Source: Planctomycetota bacterium
GTDB taxonomy: Bacteria > Planctomycetota > Planctomycetia > Pirellulales > Pirellulaceae
Reading direction: 5' to 3'
DNA: 64,000 nt
NCBI GenBank assembly: GCA_024276655.1
Contig: JAJRWU010000107.1
Span: 29,537 to 93,536, forward strand
Both the position numbers and the translations under genes were made by a program. Positions 24,668 to 34,271 of the stretch are shown here, piece by piece. The notes under the pieces were generated by a model. The model was not told where the DNA came from. It searched no databases and saw only the letters and a list, made by a program, of their open reading frames with translations. Each line of letters opens with the position of its first letter. The stretch's first letter is position 1.

Positions 24668-27184
24668 ATGCCCAAGGTCGAATCTTTGAAGGCCTCCGCC
24701 GGCGACCAACGGCCCGCCACGCCTGAGCAACCGCTGGCGGCGTTATTGGCGGCGTTAGCGGCGGGCGTGGTGGTCGACTGGCTACTGGCGCCGTCCTGGG
24801 CGGTTTGGCTGGCGCTGGGTTTTACTTCGCTACTGATGTGGTTGGCGTCGGCCCGTGGTTTCGCCCGGCCGCGAATCTCGCTTGTGCTGCTTTTGTTGGC
24901 GGTGGTTTGCCTGGGCGGCGCGCGGCGTCACTTGCATTGGCGGCTCTATGCGACAGACGATCTCGGTTTTTTCACGGGCTCGATGGCCGAACCACTTTGC
25001 CTGGAGGCAATCGCGGTGAGCGGCCCGCAGCGAGAAACGCGACCCTCGCCCGACCCCTTGCGAACGATTCCCGGCGGCGATGCGACGCGTCTGCGCGTGC
25101 GGGTCGTGCGGCTGCGCGATGGCCGGCAATGGCGTGTGGCCTCCGGCTTGGCGGTGCTTCGCGTCGACGGGCATTTGTTGGGAGTCGAATCCGGCGACCG
25201 TCTGCGAATTTTTGCGAATGTTAATGCGGCTCGCTCTCCGGGGAATCCTGGCGTGTTCGACTTCGCCGCTCGGTCGAGAGCCAGGCGGGAGTTGACACGC
25301 CTGCGAGCGCCGCATCCTGATTGCGTTGTGGTCTCGGCGCCAGCTAGTGCGTGGAGCCCCGTCACTTGGCGGCACCGCCTGAGGACCGCCTGACAACAAA
25401 CGATCAACCAACACATTGGCCCGGAACAGGCGCCATTGGCTTCGGCTGTTTTGCTCGGCGCGCGGGGCCGTATCGACGACCAACGCACAGCGCGTTGGCA
25501 ACGCGCAGGCGCGTTCCATTTGCTGGCCATCTCGGGATTGCACGTCGGCATTTTGGCTGGCGCCGTGCTCTACCTTGCCCGGCTGGGTTTGCTCCGCCGC
25601 CGCACCGCCTATTATCTGGCGATGGCCTTGGTGGTGTTTTACGTCGTCGTGACGGAGGGGCGTCCTCCAGTCGCACGGGCGGCGGTGATGGTGATCGTGT
25701 ACTGCGTGGGCCGACTCCAAGGCCGCCAAGCCTGGGCGGCCAACTCGCTGGCCATTGCCGGTCTGATCGTATTGCTGCACAACCCCGACGCCCTCTTTAA
25801 CACCGGCGTGCAACTTTCGTTCTTGGCGGTGAGCATTGTGCTGGCGGTCATTTGGGCGCGAAAAAAACAAGGGGAGCAAGATCCGCTCGACCGCTTAATC
25901 GCGAGTACGCGTCCCGTGTTTTGGCGGGTGGCGAAACGCGTGGCTTCCTCGGCTGGGCAGCTGGTCGTTATCAGTACGTTCATCTGGTTGGGCGCGGCGC
26001 CGCTGGTGGCCGCTCGGTTTCATCTTGTCTCGCCGCTGGCGATACCGCTCAGTCCGCTGCTGACTTTTCCCATGGCGATGGCGTTGCTTTCTGGTTTCGC
26101 CATGATCTGCTTGAACGTGGTTTCGCCCTATCTGGCGGTTGTGCCGGGACAGCTCTGCGACGCCAGCTTGGGCGTTTTGGAAAACGCCTTGCAGCGCGTG
26201 GAGGGAATCCGGCCGCACTTCGCCTGGACCGCCGGTCCTGAGGCGTGGTGGCTGGCGGTTTTTTATGGCGGCTTGCTGCTGTATATTTACGCCCCGGGTT
26301 GGCGTCCGCCACGAAAATGGGCCTGGACGGCATGCCTGGTTTGGGCGGCGGTGGGCGTCGGCGCGCACCAACCGAAAAGCGCCGTGGAATCGGAAGCCGC
26401 GCTGGTTTGTACGTTCGTCGACGTCGGCCACGGAACCGCCGTGTTGCTCGAACTTCCCGACCAACGCACCCTGCTGTACGACGCCGGCGGGCTTGGCTCG
26501 CCCGAAACGACGGTGGGTAAAATCGCCTCGGTGTTGTGGTCAAAAAAAATCTCGCATCTCGACGCCGTCATCCTCTCGCACGCCGACGCCGACCACTACA
26601 ACGCGCTTCCCAAGTTGCTCGAACGGTTTTCCGTGGGCGTGGTTTATGTTTCGCCCGTGATGTTCGAAAATAACACGCCCGCGCTGCGCGCATTGGCCGA
26701 AGCGATTCAAAACGCCGCAGTTCCCCTGAAAGAAATTTACGCCGCCGACCGACTTTCAGCCGGCGGTAACGTTTCACTCGATATTCTGCACCCGCCGCGG
26801 CGCGGCGTGCTGGGCGGCGACAACGCCAACAGTATCGTGCTGGTTTGCTCGTTCGCCGGGCGGCGCATCATTCTTCCCGGCGACCTGGAACCGCCAGGAC
26901 TGGAAGATGTGTTGGCCGAAGAGCCGCTCGATTGCGATATCGCGATGGCGCCCCATCATGGAAGCCCTCGCAGTCGGCCCAGCGGTTTTGCGGCTTGGTG
27001 CAAACCGGAAACCGTAATCATTAGCGGTGGGTTCCATCACCGGCTGGACGAAGTCAGGCGTTCGTTTCAAAACGCCGGCGCCGCCATGCTGCATACCGCT
27101 CGCGACGGCGCGGTGGAGGTGGTCATTGCAGCGGATGGCCGCATCTCTGTTCGGGCCTGGCGACAACGCGTCTTCACCAAGTGA
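24668..27184 (+). pseudogene. comEC: ComEC/Rec2 DNA-uptake channel, interrupted by TGA
   Basis: Both halves are open in one frame: 24668-25390, then TGA at 25391-25393 (codon 242), then 25394-27184. The first half has the N-terminal helices and DUF4131 OB-like region. The second has HLLAISGLHVGILAGAVLYLARL (competence domain), many membrane helices, and a metallo-beta-lactamase domain with TFVDVGHGTAVLLELP, LSHADADHYN, NSIVLVCSFAGRRIILPGD and MAPHHGSPRS. Sequence just after the stop (QQTINQHIGPEQAPLASAVLLG) continues normal ComEC. So one in-frame nonsense codon breaks a ~838-residue channel. A truncated restart is possible but would lack the OB domain. Confidence 0.85.
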
Positions 27185-27330
27185 TCGGAAATTGAGCAAA
27201 CGTCAATGGGCGGGGGAGTCGCAAAAGGGAATATTTTTCCGGGGTGCGGCGTCAAAAGCTTGCAGCATTGCCAAGTGCGTTGTATACCAACGGTTTGGTC
27301 GTGAAATGAACACTTCCCGGTAAAATCGAT

Positions 27331-27879
27331 ATGGCCAACTCCACGATTTCTTCTTCATCGTCTGTCGAGCAGCAAGGCGAAGCGGTGCAAGGAGGCGAAG
27401 CGGTGGCAACCGGTCGTGTGGCCAATCGTCGAAAACTTCGCTTCCATTCGCTCGACGATATTCTCGAAGAAGCTGAACGCCTAGCGGCCAGCGAGCTTGT
27501 TTTGCTGGGCAATTGGACGCTGGCGCAAATTTTTGAGCATTTGGCTATCGCGATGGACGCCTCCATCGATGGCATGCCTTTTTCCGCGCCCTGGCATATC
27601 CGGCTGATGGGGCCGCTTCTTCGCCGCCGCATCTTAAAGAAAGGCATGCCGGCGGGATATCGTCTACCTGAAGACGCCCAACGCTTAGTGACCGTCGGGC
27701 CCACGGCCGACACGCAAACCGCCTTGCACCATTTGTACGACGCCGTTGCCCGTTTGCGCTGTGAAGACACCCGCACGCCTCACCCCATTTTTGGCAGAAT
27801 GACACTCCGCCAATGGGATGAACTCTGCCTCCGGCATGCCGAAATGCATTTGAGTTTTGTGAAGCCCAAGGAAAAATAG
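27331..27879 (+). CDS. DUF1569 (DinB-like) protein
   Basis: The 182-residue protein has a low-complexity Ser/Gln/Glu/Val N-terminus, then RKLRFHSLDDILEEAERL and NWTLAQIFEHLAIAMDASIDG, and ends DELCLRHAEMHLSFV. His residues in FEHLA and RHAEMHLSF fit the metal-binding triad of the DinB-like four-helix fold of DUF1569. Function unknown. A hairpin of the window family lies 55 bp after the stop. Confidence 0.82.
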   Translation: MANSTISSSSSVEQQGEAVQGGEAVATGRVANRRKLRFHSLDDILEEAERLAASELVLLGNWTLAQIFEHLAIAMDASIDGMPFSAPWHIRLMGPLLRRRILKKGMPAGYRLPEDAQRLVTVGPTADTQTALHHLYDAVARLRCEDTRTPHPIFGRMTLRQWDELCLRHAEMHLSFVKPKEK

Positions 27880-27933
27880 CGAACCTAACGACAAAAAGTC
27901 CGGCATTTCTCAAAGTGAGCGAACCCAGCCGCA

Positions 27934-27966
27934 AAAAGCCCGGCATTTTGAAAATGCCGGGCTTTT
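27934..27966. terminator. Bidirectional terminator-like hairpin, family copy 7
   Basis: Perfect stem identical to copy 1, between the ends of convergent genes (DUF1569 and the lipoprotein), where a two-way terminator is useful. Just before it, CATTTCTCAAAGTGAGCG (27903-27920) resembles the 12593 repeat unit. Confidence 0.75.
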
Positions 27967-27995
27967 GATTTACAGCTTATCCCAAAGTGCTTCGC

Positions 27996-28334
27996 TCAAT
28001 AACCGATCGACATCGGTTCATTGGTGAAGTAGTCGCGGGGGCCGCGCGTGGTGTAGTAGGGGTAGCCGGTGGCGCCGGTTGGAGGGCCGGCTTCCATGGC
28101 TTCCGCCTCCGCCTTGCGGGCGCGGCGAGCGGAGAAAAAGTCGCCCGAAATCGTACTACCCCCGCAGGAGCTGCAGACGCCGCCGGCATATTGTTCACCG
28201 CCGCATGAGGAGCAGGCCCCATAGCCGCCGTAGCCGCCCTGTTGCTCCCCCTGCAAACCGGCATTTTGCCAGTGACAGCCCGTTCCGGCGGCAATCCAGA
28301 CGACAGCCACTAACGCCAAAAGCGCGCGTTTCAT
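27996..28334 (-). CDS. Small cysteine/glycine-rich lipoprotein
   Basis: The 112-residue protein has an N-terminus MKRALLALVAVVWIAAGTGC, a lipoprotein signal with lipobox AGTGC. The mature part carries two CSSCGG motifs (ACSSCGGEQYAGG and VCSSCGGSTISG) and Gly/Tyr-rich spacers, then a tail with YPYYTTRGPRDYF. The paired CxxC motifs could bind metal or form disulphides. Planctomycetes encode many such small CxxCGG lipoproteins of unknown role. Confidence 0.75.
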   Translation of the reverse strand: MKRALLALVAVVWIAAGTGCHWQNAGLQGEQQGGYGGYGACSSCGGEQYAGGVCSSCGGSTISGDFFSARRARKAEAEAMEAGPPTGATGYPYYTTRGPRDYFTNEPMSIGY

Positions 28335-28712
28335 AACAGGCGTATCCTTCACAGTGAATCATTCCATGGAGAAAGGGTGGGGGTGCTTACCTATGATAAT
28401 CGGCGTTACAATCCGGAAAATTGAACGAAACAGCGTCACGAGAATGACCGCCCCGCCGACCAGACCTATCTAAGAACCTGTTTTGAAATGCGGCCGGCCA
28501 GTACGCTGGGCTTCCAAGGCCGTCGATTTCCCAAGGTTCGAGGCGCGTGACGGCCTTGGCAGGCCATCGCACTTTCGTTTGGAAATACATCCTAAGCAAT
28601 GACGGCGGAAGCACTTGCGTATTTTTTTCCGGCCGGCGGCTGGGCGCCGCATCGTGGAAAAAGTGGCCCCAGCAGACCGGAATGCGAAGAAAACCAAGGG
28701 GCGATCTTCCGC
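28335..28712. other. Intergenic region with stem-loop
   Basis: No gene supported. An 11-bp perfect inverted repeat, CCAAGGCCGTC at 28514-28524 and GACGGCCTTGG at 28549-28559, flanks a 24-nt loop. The preceding GTACGCTGGGCTTCCA looks like a dispersed planctomycete repeat that I recall but could not check. Confidence 0.5.
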
Positions 28713-30344
28713 TCACTCGCCGGGCGAGAGGCTTTTTAGGCGGCTTTGCAGCGTCTCGCTGTTGAGGCCTTGCACCTGGAATTTTTTTCGCGACGAGGTC
28801 TCGCCGGCCACGAGCGTCAGGGCGGATTTCTTCACGCCCAACGCTTTACTCAACAGGCCGATGATCGCCTTGTTGGCTTTGCCTTTCTCCGGCGCCTGCG
28901 TGACCGAAACCCGCAGCGCGCCGTCGATTTCGCCGCCCACCGCGTTTTTTCGGCCGCCGGCTCGCGCTCGCACCGAGAACACGACGCCACCAGTTCGAGA
29001 GTCTAGGGCAAACAAATTGGAGCAAGTTGGAGCACGGGCGGGTCGCCAGACGTTCACCGATTCGGCGATTTTTAGCAATCGGTTGTATTTTACCAATCGT
29101 TCGCTGCGCACGATCGAGCCGATTTTAATTTGTTCGGCGCTGGCCGCGACCGCTAGGTCGGCGATGGTCGAATCTTCAGTTTCGCCGCTGCGCGCCGAAA
29201 CGACCAACGCCATGTTCGCCTGCCGCCCGAGCGCCATGGCGGCCATCGTTTCGGTCAGCGTGCCGATTTGATTCACCTTGACCAACACGCTGTTGGCGGC
29301 GCCGCGGCGAATGCCGGTTTGAATGCGCGCCGCGTTGGTGGTGAACAGATCGTCGCCGACGAGCTGAACCCGGTCGCCCAGGCGAGCGGTCAGTTTCTCC
29401 CAGCCGGACCAATCTTCCTCGGCCAGCCCATCTTCAATGCTGAAAATCGGAAATTCGTCGACCCATTGTTCGAGTCGGGCGATCATTTGTTCACTGGAGA
29501 GCACGCGTCCGCCTTCGGCCTGAAGGTGGTATTGGCCATCTCGAAAGAAGTGCGTGGCGGCCACATCCAAGGCAATCGCAACTTCTCGACCGGGCTCCAA
29601 TTCCGATTTTTCGATCGCCTCGACCACCAGCGCCACCGCTTCTCGATTCGTTTTCAAACGCGGGCCGTAGCCGCCTTCGTCGCCCACCAGCCAGCCTTCG
29701 TAGCCTCGCTCCCGGAGCAGCGCGCCGAGCCGCCGGTAGACGCGTACGATCCATTCCAGGCAGGTGGGATAATCCGGCGCGCCGAGCGGCATGATGAGAA
29801 CGTCTTGGAAATCGAGGTTGCCGCCGGCGTGCAAGCCGCCGGAAATCATGTTGGTCATGGGCGGCGGCAGGGCGCACTGGGGAAACAGGTTGTCGCGGAA
29901 GCCGTTTTTGGCCGTCCAATCTTGAAGCAGTTCGTGCAGATGTTGGTACAGCGGAACCTGCCTGCCCAACGCTCCGGCATGGGCCGCTGCGAGCGAGACG
30001 GCAATCAGGGCGTTGCCGCCCAAACGGCTTTTTTGCGGCGAGCCGTCGAGTTCGATGAGCAACGCATCGACTTCGCTTTGACGTGCGGCATCTTGGCCGA
30101 CGAGCGCCGGCGCGATGATCGTATTGACGTTCGCCACCGCCCCGCGCACGCCCAGCCCGGCGTACCAGGCGTCTTTGTGGTCGCGTAGTTCGACCGCTTC
30201 GGCGCTGCCGGTGCTTGCGCCCGAAGGCGCGATGGCGCTCGCCGTTCGCCCGCCGCCCAACGCGATTTCCACTTCAACCGTAGGACGTCCTCGACTATCG
30301 AGCACTTCTCGCGCGTGAACATGCAGGATCGTTGTATCAGACAA
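28713..30344 (-). CDS. Divergent enolase fused to a C-terminal DUF167 (YggU) domain
   Basis: The protein has 543 residues; ordinary enolases have ~430. Residues 1-430 are enolase: SGASTG loop at 41-46, GDEGG (E223), metal ligands D260, E304 and D331, and lysines K356 (VKVNQIGT) and K407 (QIKIG). Two usual active-site residues differ. The QE(F/W) glutamate is Asp (Q180-D181), and the His of SHRSGETED is Ala (VVSARSGETED, A384). Residues ~455-525 match DUF167: ARAGGRKNAVGG, then ALRVSVTQAPEKGKANKAII. Start is TTG with AAAGG upstream. It may be a paralogue with altered activity; classic 2-phosphoglycerate dehydratase activity is uncertain. Confidence 0.85.
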   Translation of the reverse strand: MSDTTILHVHAREVLDSRGRPTVEVEIALGGGRTASAIAPSGASTGSAEAVELRDHKDAWYAGLGVRGAVANVNTIIAPALVGQDAARQSEVDALLIELDGSPQKSRLGGNALIAVSLAAAHAGALGRQVPLYQHLHELLQDWTAKNGFRDNLFPQCALPPPMTNMISGGLHAGGNLDFQDVLIMPLGAPDYPTCLEWIVRVYRRLGALLRERGYEGWLVGDEGGYGPRLKTNREAVALVVEAIEKSELEPGREVAIALDVAATHFFRDGQYHLQAEGGRVLSSEQMIARLEQWVDEFPIFSIEDGLAEEDWSGWEKLTARLGDRVQLVGDDLFTTNAARIQTGIRRGAANSVLVKVNQIGTLTETMAAMALGRQANMALVVSARSGETEDSTIADLAVAASAEQIKIGSIVRSERLVKYNRLLKIAESVNVWRPARAPTCSNLFALDSRTGGVVFSVRARAGGRKNAVGGEIDGALRVSVTQAPEKGKANKAIIGLLSKALGVKKSALTLVAGETSSRKKFQVQGLNSETLQSRLKSLSPGE

Positions 30345-30374
30345 TCTTAAGCCTTTCAGAAATAAGGGGATTCA

Positions 30375-31274
30375 TCAAGCGTTGCCGCGGCACGCTTGCC
30401 GCCACTCACGCAGGGCGTCGCGCCATGTTGGCATGGCGGCGCCGATTTGTGTTTCGTATTTTCGGTTATCTAACACACTGTAATGGGGGCGCATAGCAGA
30501 CGCCCCATATGCAACACTTGAAACGCGCCGCACCTTCGTGTCTGATTGCAATAGATTGAAGATCTCGCCTGCGAAATCACACCATGTACAACTCCCCGAG
30601 TTGGTGACATGGTAAATTCCATACTGCTGTGCTTCAACGAGTTTCAAGATCGCCGTTGATAGATGCGGGATATACGTCGGCGTGCATTCTTGGTCGTCGA
30701 CGACTCGAACCGTTTCCCGACGCGTCGCGAGTGACGCCATGGCTTCGGCAAAGTTGCTTGCGCGCCCCGTTCGGCTGATCGGTCCGTACAAGCCGCAGGT
30801 TCTTATGATCAACGTCTTTGGCCACTGCCGGGCCGCGATTTCACCCTCCAACTTCGACTTCCCATACACATTCACCGGGTGCGGGGGCGCATCTTCGCGA
30901 TACGGTCGGGTTCGAAGCGCGTCGCCGCCAAACACGTAGTCGGTGCTGAGGTGAACGAACGGGCAGTCAATATTGCGGCACGCACTCGCCAGATTCGCGA
31001 CGCCCTCGACATTGATGGAACGGCATTTTTCAGGTTCGGTTTCCGCCCGATCAACGTTCGTGTAGGCGGCCGCGTTGATAATCAGCCGAGGCCGTATGCG
31101 CTGCATTGTTGACTGCACCCGCGTTCGGTCTGAGATATCGAGCGCACCGCGGCCTAGTCCTATTGCAATCCCACCGAGCAACTTGCACAAGTGCTGGCCG
31201 AGTTGGCCGTCCGCCCCAACGATTGCGATCGGGGTGGCGTGGTTGGTCGCCGGCAAGTCCATGTGCGAATTCAC
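30375..31274 (-). CDS. rfbD: dTDP-4-dehydrorhamnose reductase
   Basis: The 299-residue SDR-fold enzyme has IAIVGADGQLGQHL (NADPH loop), INAAAYTNVDRAE, HLSTDYVFGGD and the catalytic YGKSKLEGE (YxxxK). It makes dTDP-L-rhamnose, the last step of the pathway. Its GTG start at 31274 overlaps the TGA stop of rfbC (GTGA), so the two are translationally coupled. An ATG at 31262 is an alternative. Confidence 0.92.
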   Translation of the reverse strand: MNSHMDLPATNHATPIAIVGADGQLGQHLCKLLGGIAIGLGRGALDISDRTRVQSTMQRIRPRLIINAAAYTNVDRAETEPEKCRSINVEGVANLASACRNIDCPFVHLSTDYVFGGDALRTRPYREDAPPHPVNVYGKSKLEGEIAARQWPKTLIIRTCGLYGPISRTGRASNFAEAMASLATRRETVRVVDDQECTPTYIPHLSTAILKLVEAQQYGIYHVTNSGSCTWCDFAGEIFNLLQSDTKVRRVSSVAYGASAMRPHYSVLDNRKYETQIGAAMPTWRDALREWRQACRGNA

Positions 31275-31789
31275 TCCAGGATAAACGGCGTGTTTGGATC
31301 TTCTTCATGGCGGATTTCATCGACTCGTTCTGTTTTGCCGGACCCGGCGTAAAGACGGTTCGGCGAGTTAAACACCAATCCCGCCAGCGTTCCGATGTTC
31401 TTGTACGCATGCACGACGCCGGGCGGGATCATTACCGACGCCATGTTCGACTGACCAACCACCAAAATCTGTTTACGCCAATACGTGGGGGAGCCCAGGC
31501 GGGCGTCCCAGAGGTGCAATTCAAAGTCGCTCGGGCCGAAGAACCCGAACAGGTCGGATTGGTGTTCGTGCTCATGAGGACCTCTGACAACGCCGGGCAG
31601 CGTTTGGCTGACGTACGCCATCTGGGGATGGAGCGCCCGCGGCAACTCGTCGTTCCGGAACAATTCGGCCAACCAGCCGCGTTGATCGGCAAACGGATTC
31701 AAGGGCGCCCAACGCACATCTTGAATGGGGCCGTCGAGAAAGGGTTTGTTTGCTGCGTCGTGACTGGTTGGTTTCGCGTTCGGCTGCAT
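31271..31789 (-). CDS. rfbC: dTDP-4-dehydrorhamnose 3,5-epimerase family protein
   Basis: The 172-residue cupin-type protein has DQRGWLAELFRNDEL, MAYVSQTLPGVVRGPHEHEHQSDLFGFFG and MIPPGVVHAYKNIG. The catalytic His region of RmlC (RGLHFQ) reads RGPHEHEHQ, which is typical of a variant subgroup, so activity is likely but not certain. Its ATG lies four bases after the rfbA stop and its stop overlaps rfbD. Confidence 0.85.
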   Translation of the reverse strand: MQPNAKPTSHDAANKPFLDGPIQDVRWAPLNPFADQRGWLAELFRNDELPRALHPQMAYVSQTLPGVVRGPHEHEHQSDLFGFFGPSDFELHLWDARLGSPTYWRKQILVVGQSNMASVMIPPGVVHAYKNIGTLAGLVFNSPNRLYAGSGKTERVDEIRHEEDPNTPFILE

Positions 31790-31793
31790 GGAA

Positions 31794-32672
31794 TTACCCG
31801 ATCTTTTTTTCGAGAAGGCGCCGCAAGTAATTCCCATATTCATTGGGAGCGTCACTCGCGACTTTAGCAAGTTGCTCGGCCGTGATAAACCGTTTGCGAT
31901 AGGCGACTTCTTCAATGCAACCGATTTTCAACGACTGCCGCGCCTCAATAACTTCCACGAATTGAGACGCTTGAAGCAACGACGCATGCGTGCCGGTGTC
32001 GAGCCAGGCGAAACCGCGGCCCAGGCACTCGACGCGCAGTCTTCCCAGGCGGAGGTATTCGGCGTTGACGTCGGTTATTTCGAGTTCGCCTCGGGGCGAT
32101 GGCGCCAAGCCCGCCGCAATATCCAGCACTTGGTTATCGTAAAAGTAGAGGCCCGTAACCGCAAACGGAGATTTCGGCCGTTCCGGCTTCTCTTCCAGGG
32201 AAATCGCGCGACCATCGTCTGCCAACTCGACAATGCCGTAGCGCTCCGGGGCCGTAACCTGATAAGCGAAGATTGTCGCGCCGTGCTCTTGTGCGGCAAC
32301 ATGCATCAACAGACCCTGAAACCCCTGCCCGTAGAAAATATTGTCGCCCAGGACAAGCGTCACACAATCGTTTCCAACGAAATCCCGGCCGATCACGAAC
32401 GCCTGCGCCAGCCCGCCAGGGTTTGGTTGCACCGCGTAACGTATCGCGATGCCGATTCGGCCGCCGTCTCCCAGCAGCCGCTCGAAGGAACCGATATCTT
32501 CAGGAGTCGAGATCACGAGGATGTCGCGAATCCCCGCCAGCATCAGAGTCGACAGAGCGTAGTAGATCATCGGCTTATCGTAAACCGGCAACATTTGTTT
32601 ACTGACCGCCGACGTCGCCGGGTATAACCTCGTACCCGAGCCGCCGGCGAGAATAATGCCTTTTCTAGTCAT
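31794..32672 (-). CDS. rfbA: Glucose-1-phosphate thymidylyltransferase
   Basis: The 292-residue nucleotidyltransferase has [35 protein letters not shown] (signature), [19 protein letters not shown] and [13 protein letters not shown]. It makes dTDP-glucose, the first step of dTDP-rhamnose synthesis. The ATG at 32672 is the natural start; earlier in-frame codons look non-coding. It is separated from rfbB by a 287-bp spacer holding the 15-bp tandem repeat. Confidence 0.93.
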   Translation of the reverse strand: MTRKGIILAGGSGTRLYPATSAVSKQMLPVYDKPMIYYALSTLMLAGIRDILVISTPEDIGSFERLLGDGGRIGIAIRYAVQPNPGGLAQAFVIGRDFVGNDCVTLVLGDNIFYGQGFQGLLMHVAAQEHGATIFAYQVTAPERYGIVELADDGRAISLEEKPERPKSPFAVTGLYFYDNQVLDIAAGLAPSPRGELEITDVNAEYLRLGRLRVECLGRGFAWLDTGTHASLLQASQFVEVIEARQSLKIGCIEEVAYRKRFITAEQLAKVASDAPNEYGNYLRRLLEKKIG

Positions 32673-32804
32673 GTCGTTTATTGCTTGTCCATTGTAATTC
32701 GGTGGATGCATTGCCAGCGGCGGTGAGGGCCGAGCGGCTTTTTATGGTCAGCATTCGCTCGCGAAAGAACGCTGCTCGCGCGGACCGAAAGGCAACTACA
32801 GGAC

Positions 32805-32954
32805 GATTATTTCTCGAACGATTATTTCTCGAACGATTATTTCTCGAACGATTATTTCTCGAACGATTATTTCTCGAACGATTATTTCTCGAACGATTAT
32901 TTCTCGAACGATTATTTCTCGAACGATTATTTCTCGAACGATTATTTCTCGAAC
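32805..32954. repeat. Perfect 10-copy 15-bp tandem repeat in the rfb operon
   Basis: Ten identical copies of GATTATTTCTCGAAC, starting every 15 bases from 32805 to 32940. The unit contains TTCTCGAA, a near-palindrome, so long RNA could form varied hairpins. It starts 5 bases after the rfbB stop codon (minus-strand sense) and lies upstream of rfbA. Being a multiple of three, it stays open in frames of both strands, but no protein is expected. Perfect identity suggests recent expansion. Confidence 0.95.
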
Positions 32955-32959
32955 GCGTC

Positions 32960-34015
32960 TTACCCCAAACCCCGCCGCTCCCGGCGGTAGGCGCCGCTCG
33001 TAATTCGGCGCAGCCACGCGCGGTTTTCCAAGCACCATTGCACTGTCTTCTGGATTCCTGTCTCGAACGTTTCGAGCGGCTCCCAACCGAGCGAATCGCG
33101 GATTTTGGCGGCGTCGATTGCGTAACGTCGATCATGGCCGGGACGATCCGTGACATGCGTGATCAGTTGTTCCGACGGAGCATGCGGCAGATCGGGAAGT
33201 AATCCATCAATCGTACGACAAATCGTACTGACGATGTCAAGATTGGTCCGCTCGCAGTTGCCGCCAATATTGTAAACCTGGCCCGGCTGGCCTCTTTCGA
33301 GGAGCGCCGAAATCGCGCGGCAATGATCTTCCACGTACAGCCAATCTCGGCTTTGCAGCCCATCGCCATAAATTGGCAACGGGCGGCCTTCGATCGCATT
33401 GAGCGTCACTAGGGGAATCAACTTCTCGGGAAACTGGTAGGGGCCATAATTGTTCGAGCAGTTCGTCGTGAGCACCGGCAGGCCGTATGTTTTATGATAA
33501 GCCCTCACAAAGTGGTCGGCCGCCGCCTTGGAAGCGGAGTAAGGCGAACTTGGCCGATACTGATTCGTTTCCGAAAATGCTCCCGTGGGCCCCAACGAGC
33601 CATAAACTTCATCGGTCGACACCTGGACAAAACGAAATGCCGCGCTTTCGGCCGCCGGCAACTGTTTCCAGAACCGGAGTGCTTGTTCGAGCAGCGTAAA
33701 TGTGCCCACTACGTTGGTTGCCACGAACGCCGCCGGGCCGTCAATCGAACGGTCTACGTGCGATTCCGCGGCGAAGTTGACAATCGCCCCGGGGCGGTGG
33801 CTCTCGAACAGCTCCGATAGCAACGCCGCGTCGCAAATGTCGCCTTGTACAAACACATGATTCTTCCGACCAACGACCGATTCAAGCGAGTCGAAGTTGC
33901 CGGCGTACGTCAGCTTATCCAGGTTGATAATGCAGACGTCGTGGCGGTTCAACGCCATGCGGACAAAACAGCCGCCAATAAATCCCGCTCCGCCAGTGAC
34001 GAGGATTGTTTTCAT
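32960..34015 (-). CDS. rfbB: dTDP-glucose 4,6-dehydratase
   Basis: The 351-residue extended SDR enzyme has the NAD loop TGGAGFIGG, NFAAESHVDRSID, VSTDEVYGSLG with the catalytic Asp-Glu pair, and the catalytic YSASKAAAD (YxxxK). TNCSNNYGPYQFPEKLIPL and GDGLQSRDWLYVEDH are family signatures. It converts dTDP-glucose to dTDP-4-keto-6-deoxyglucose. First gene of the rfbBACD cluster; full pathway present. Confidence 0.95.
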   Translation of the reverse strand: MKTILVTGGAGFIGGCFVRMALNRHDVCIINLDKLTYAGNFDSLESVVGRKNHVFVQGDICDAALLSELFESHRPGAIVNFAAESHVDRSIDGPAAFVATNVVGTFTLLEQALRFWKQLPAAESAAFRFVQVSTDEVYGSLGPTGAFSETNQYRPSSPYSASKAAADHFVRAYHKTYGLPVLTTNCSNNYGPYQFPEKLIPLVTLNAIEGRPLPIYGDGLQSRDWLYVEDHCRAISALLERGQPGQVYNIGGNCERTNLDIVSTICRTIDGLLPDLPHAPSEQLITHVTDRPGHDRRYAIDAAKIRDSLGWEPLETFETGIQKTVQWCLENRAWLRRITSGAYRRERRGLG

Positions 34016-34158
34016 AGCTGTGAGTTCTTAATTCTATAAACGAGCCATTGCGGGAACCGTTCGTCTGGCCTGCCTGTTATTTCCGTTCCTGTTGGCCGAA
34101 GGCCATATTCATATCCTGCAAGGTGGCGGGTGAACTTGGCCCGCGGCCAAGTAGCCAA

Positions 34159-34179
34159 GTAGGGTCCGCTGTGCGGACC
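34159..34179 (+). repeat. REP-like palindrome, left of RAYT remnant
   Basis: GTAGGGTCCGCTGTGCGGACC: the GGTCCGC/GCGGACC arms pair over a three-base loop. An inverted copy lies at 34540-34560, on the other side of the transposase remnant. Confidence 0.75.
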
Positions 34180-34271
34180 GAGGTTATACTTCAACATTGC
34201 AAACCAATTCCCACCGTGTTGAAATGAACATCATCGAGGTGTGTTTCGAAGTGGTCGTATGAGACAAACCG

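Noticed and set aside
32805..32954. Possible CRISPR array
   Set aside because: Units are directly tandem with no spacers, only 15 bp long, and no cas genes are present.
32681..33202. Plus-strand frame with repeated LFLER pentapeptides, and minus-strand frames with repeated RSRNN or IIVRE
   Set aside because: These are translations of the 15-bp tandem repeat, which has no stop in several frames; the flanks are antisense to rfbB and show no family pattern.
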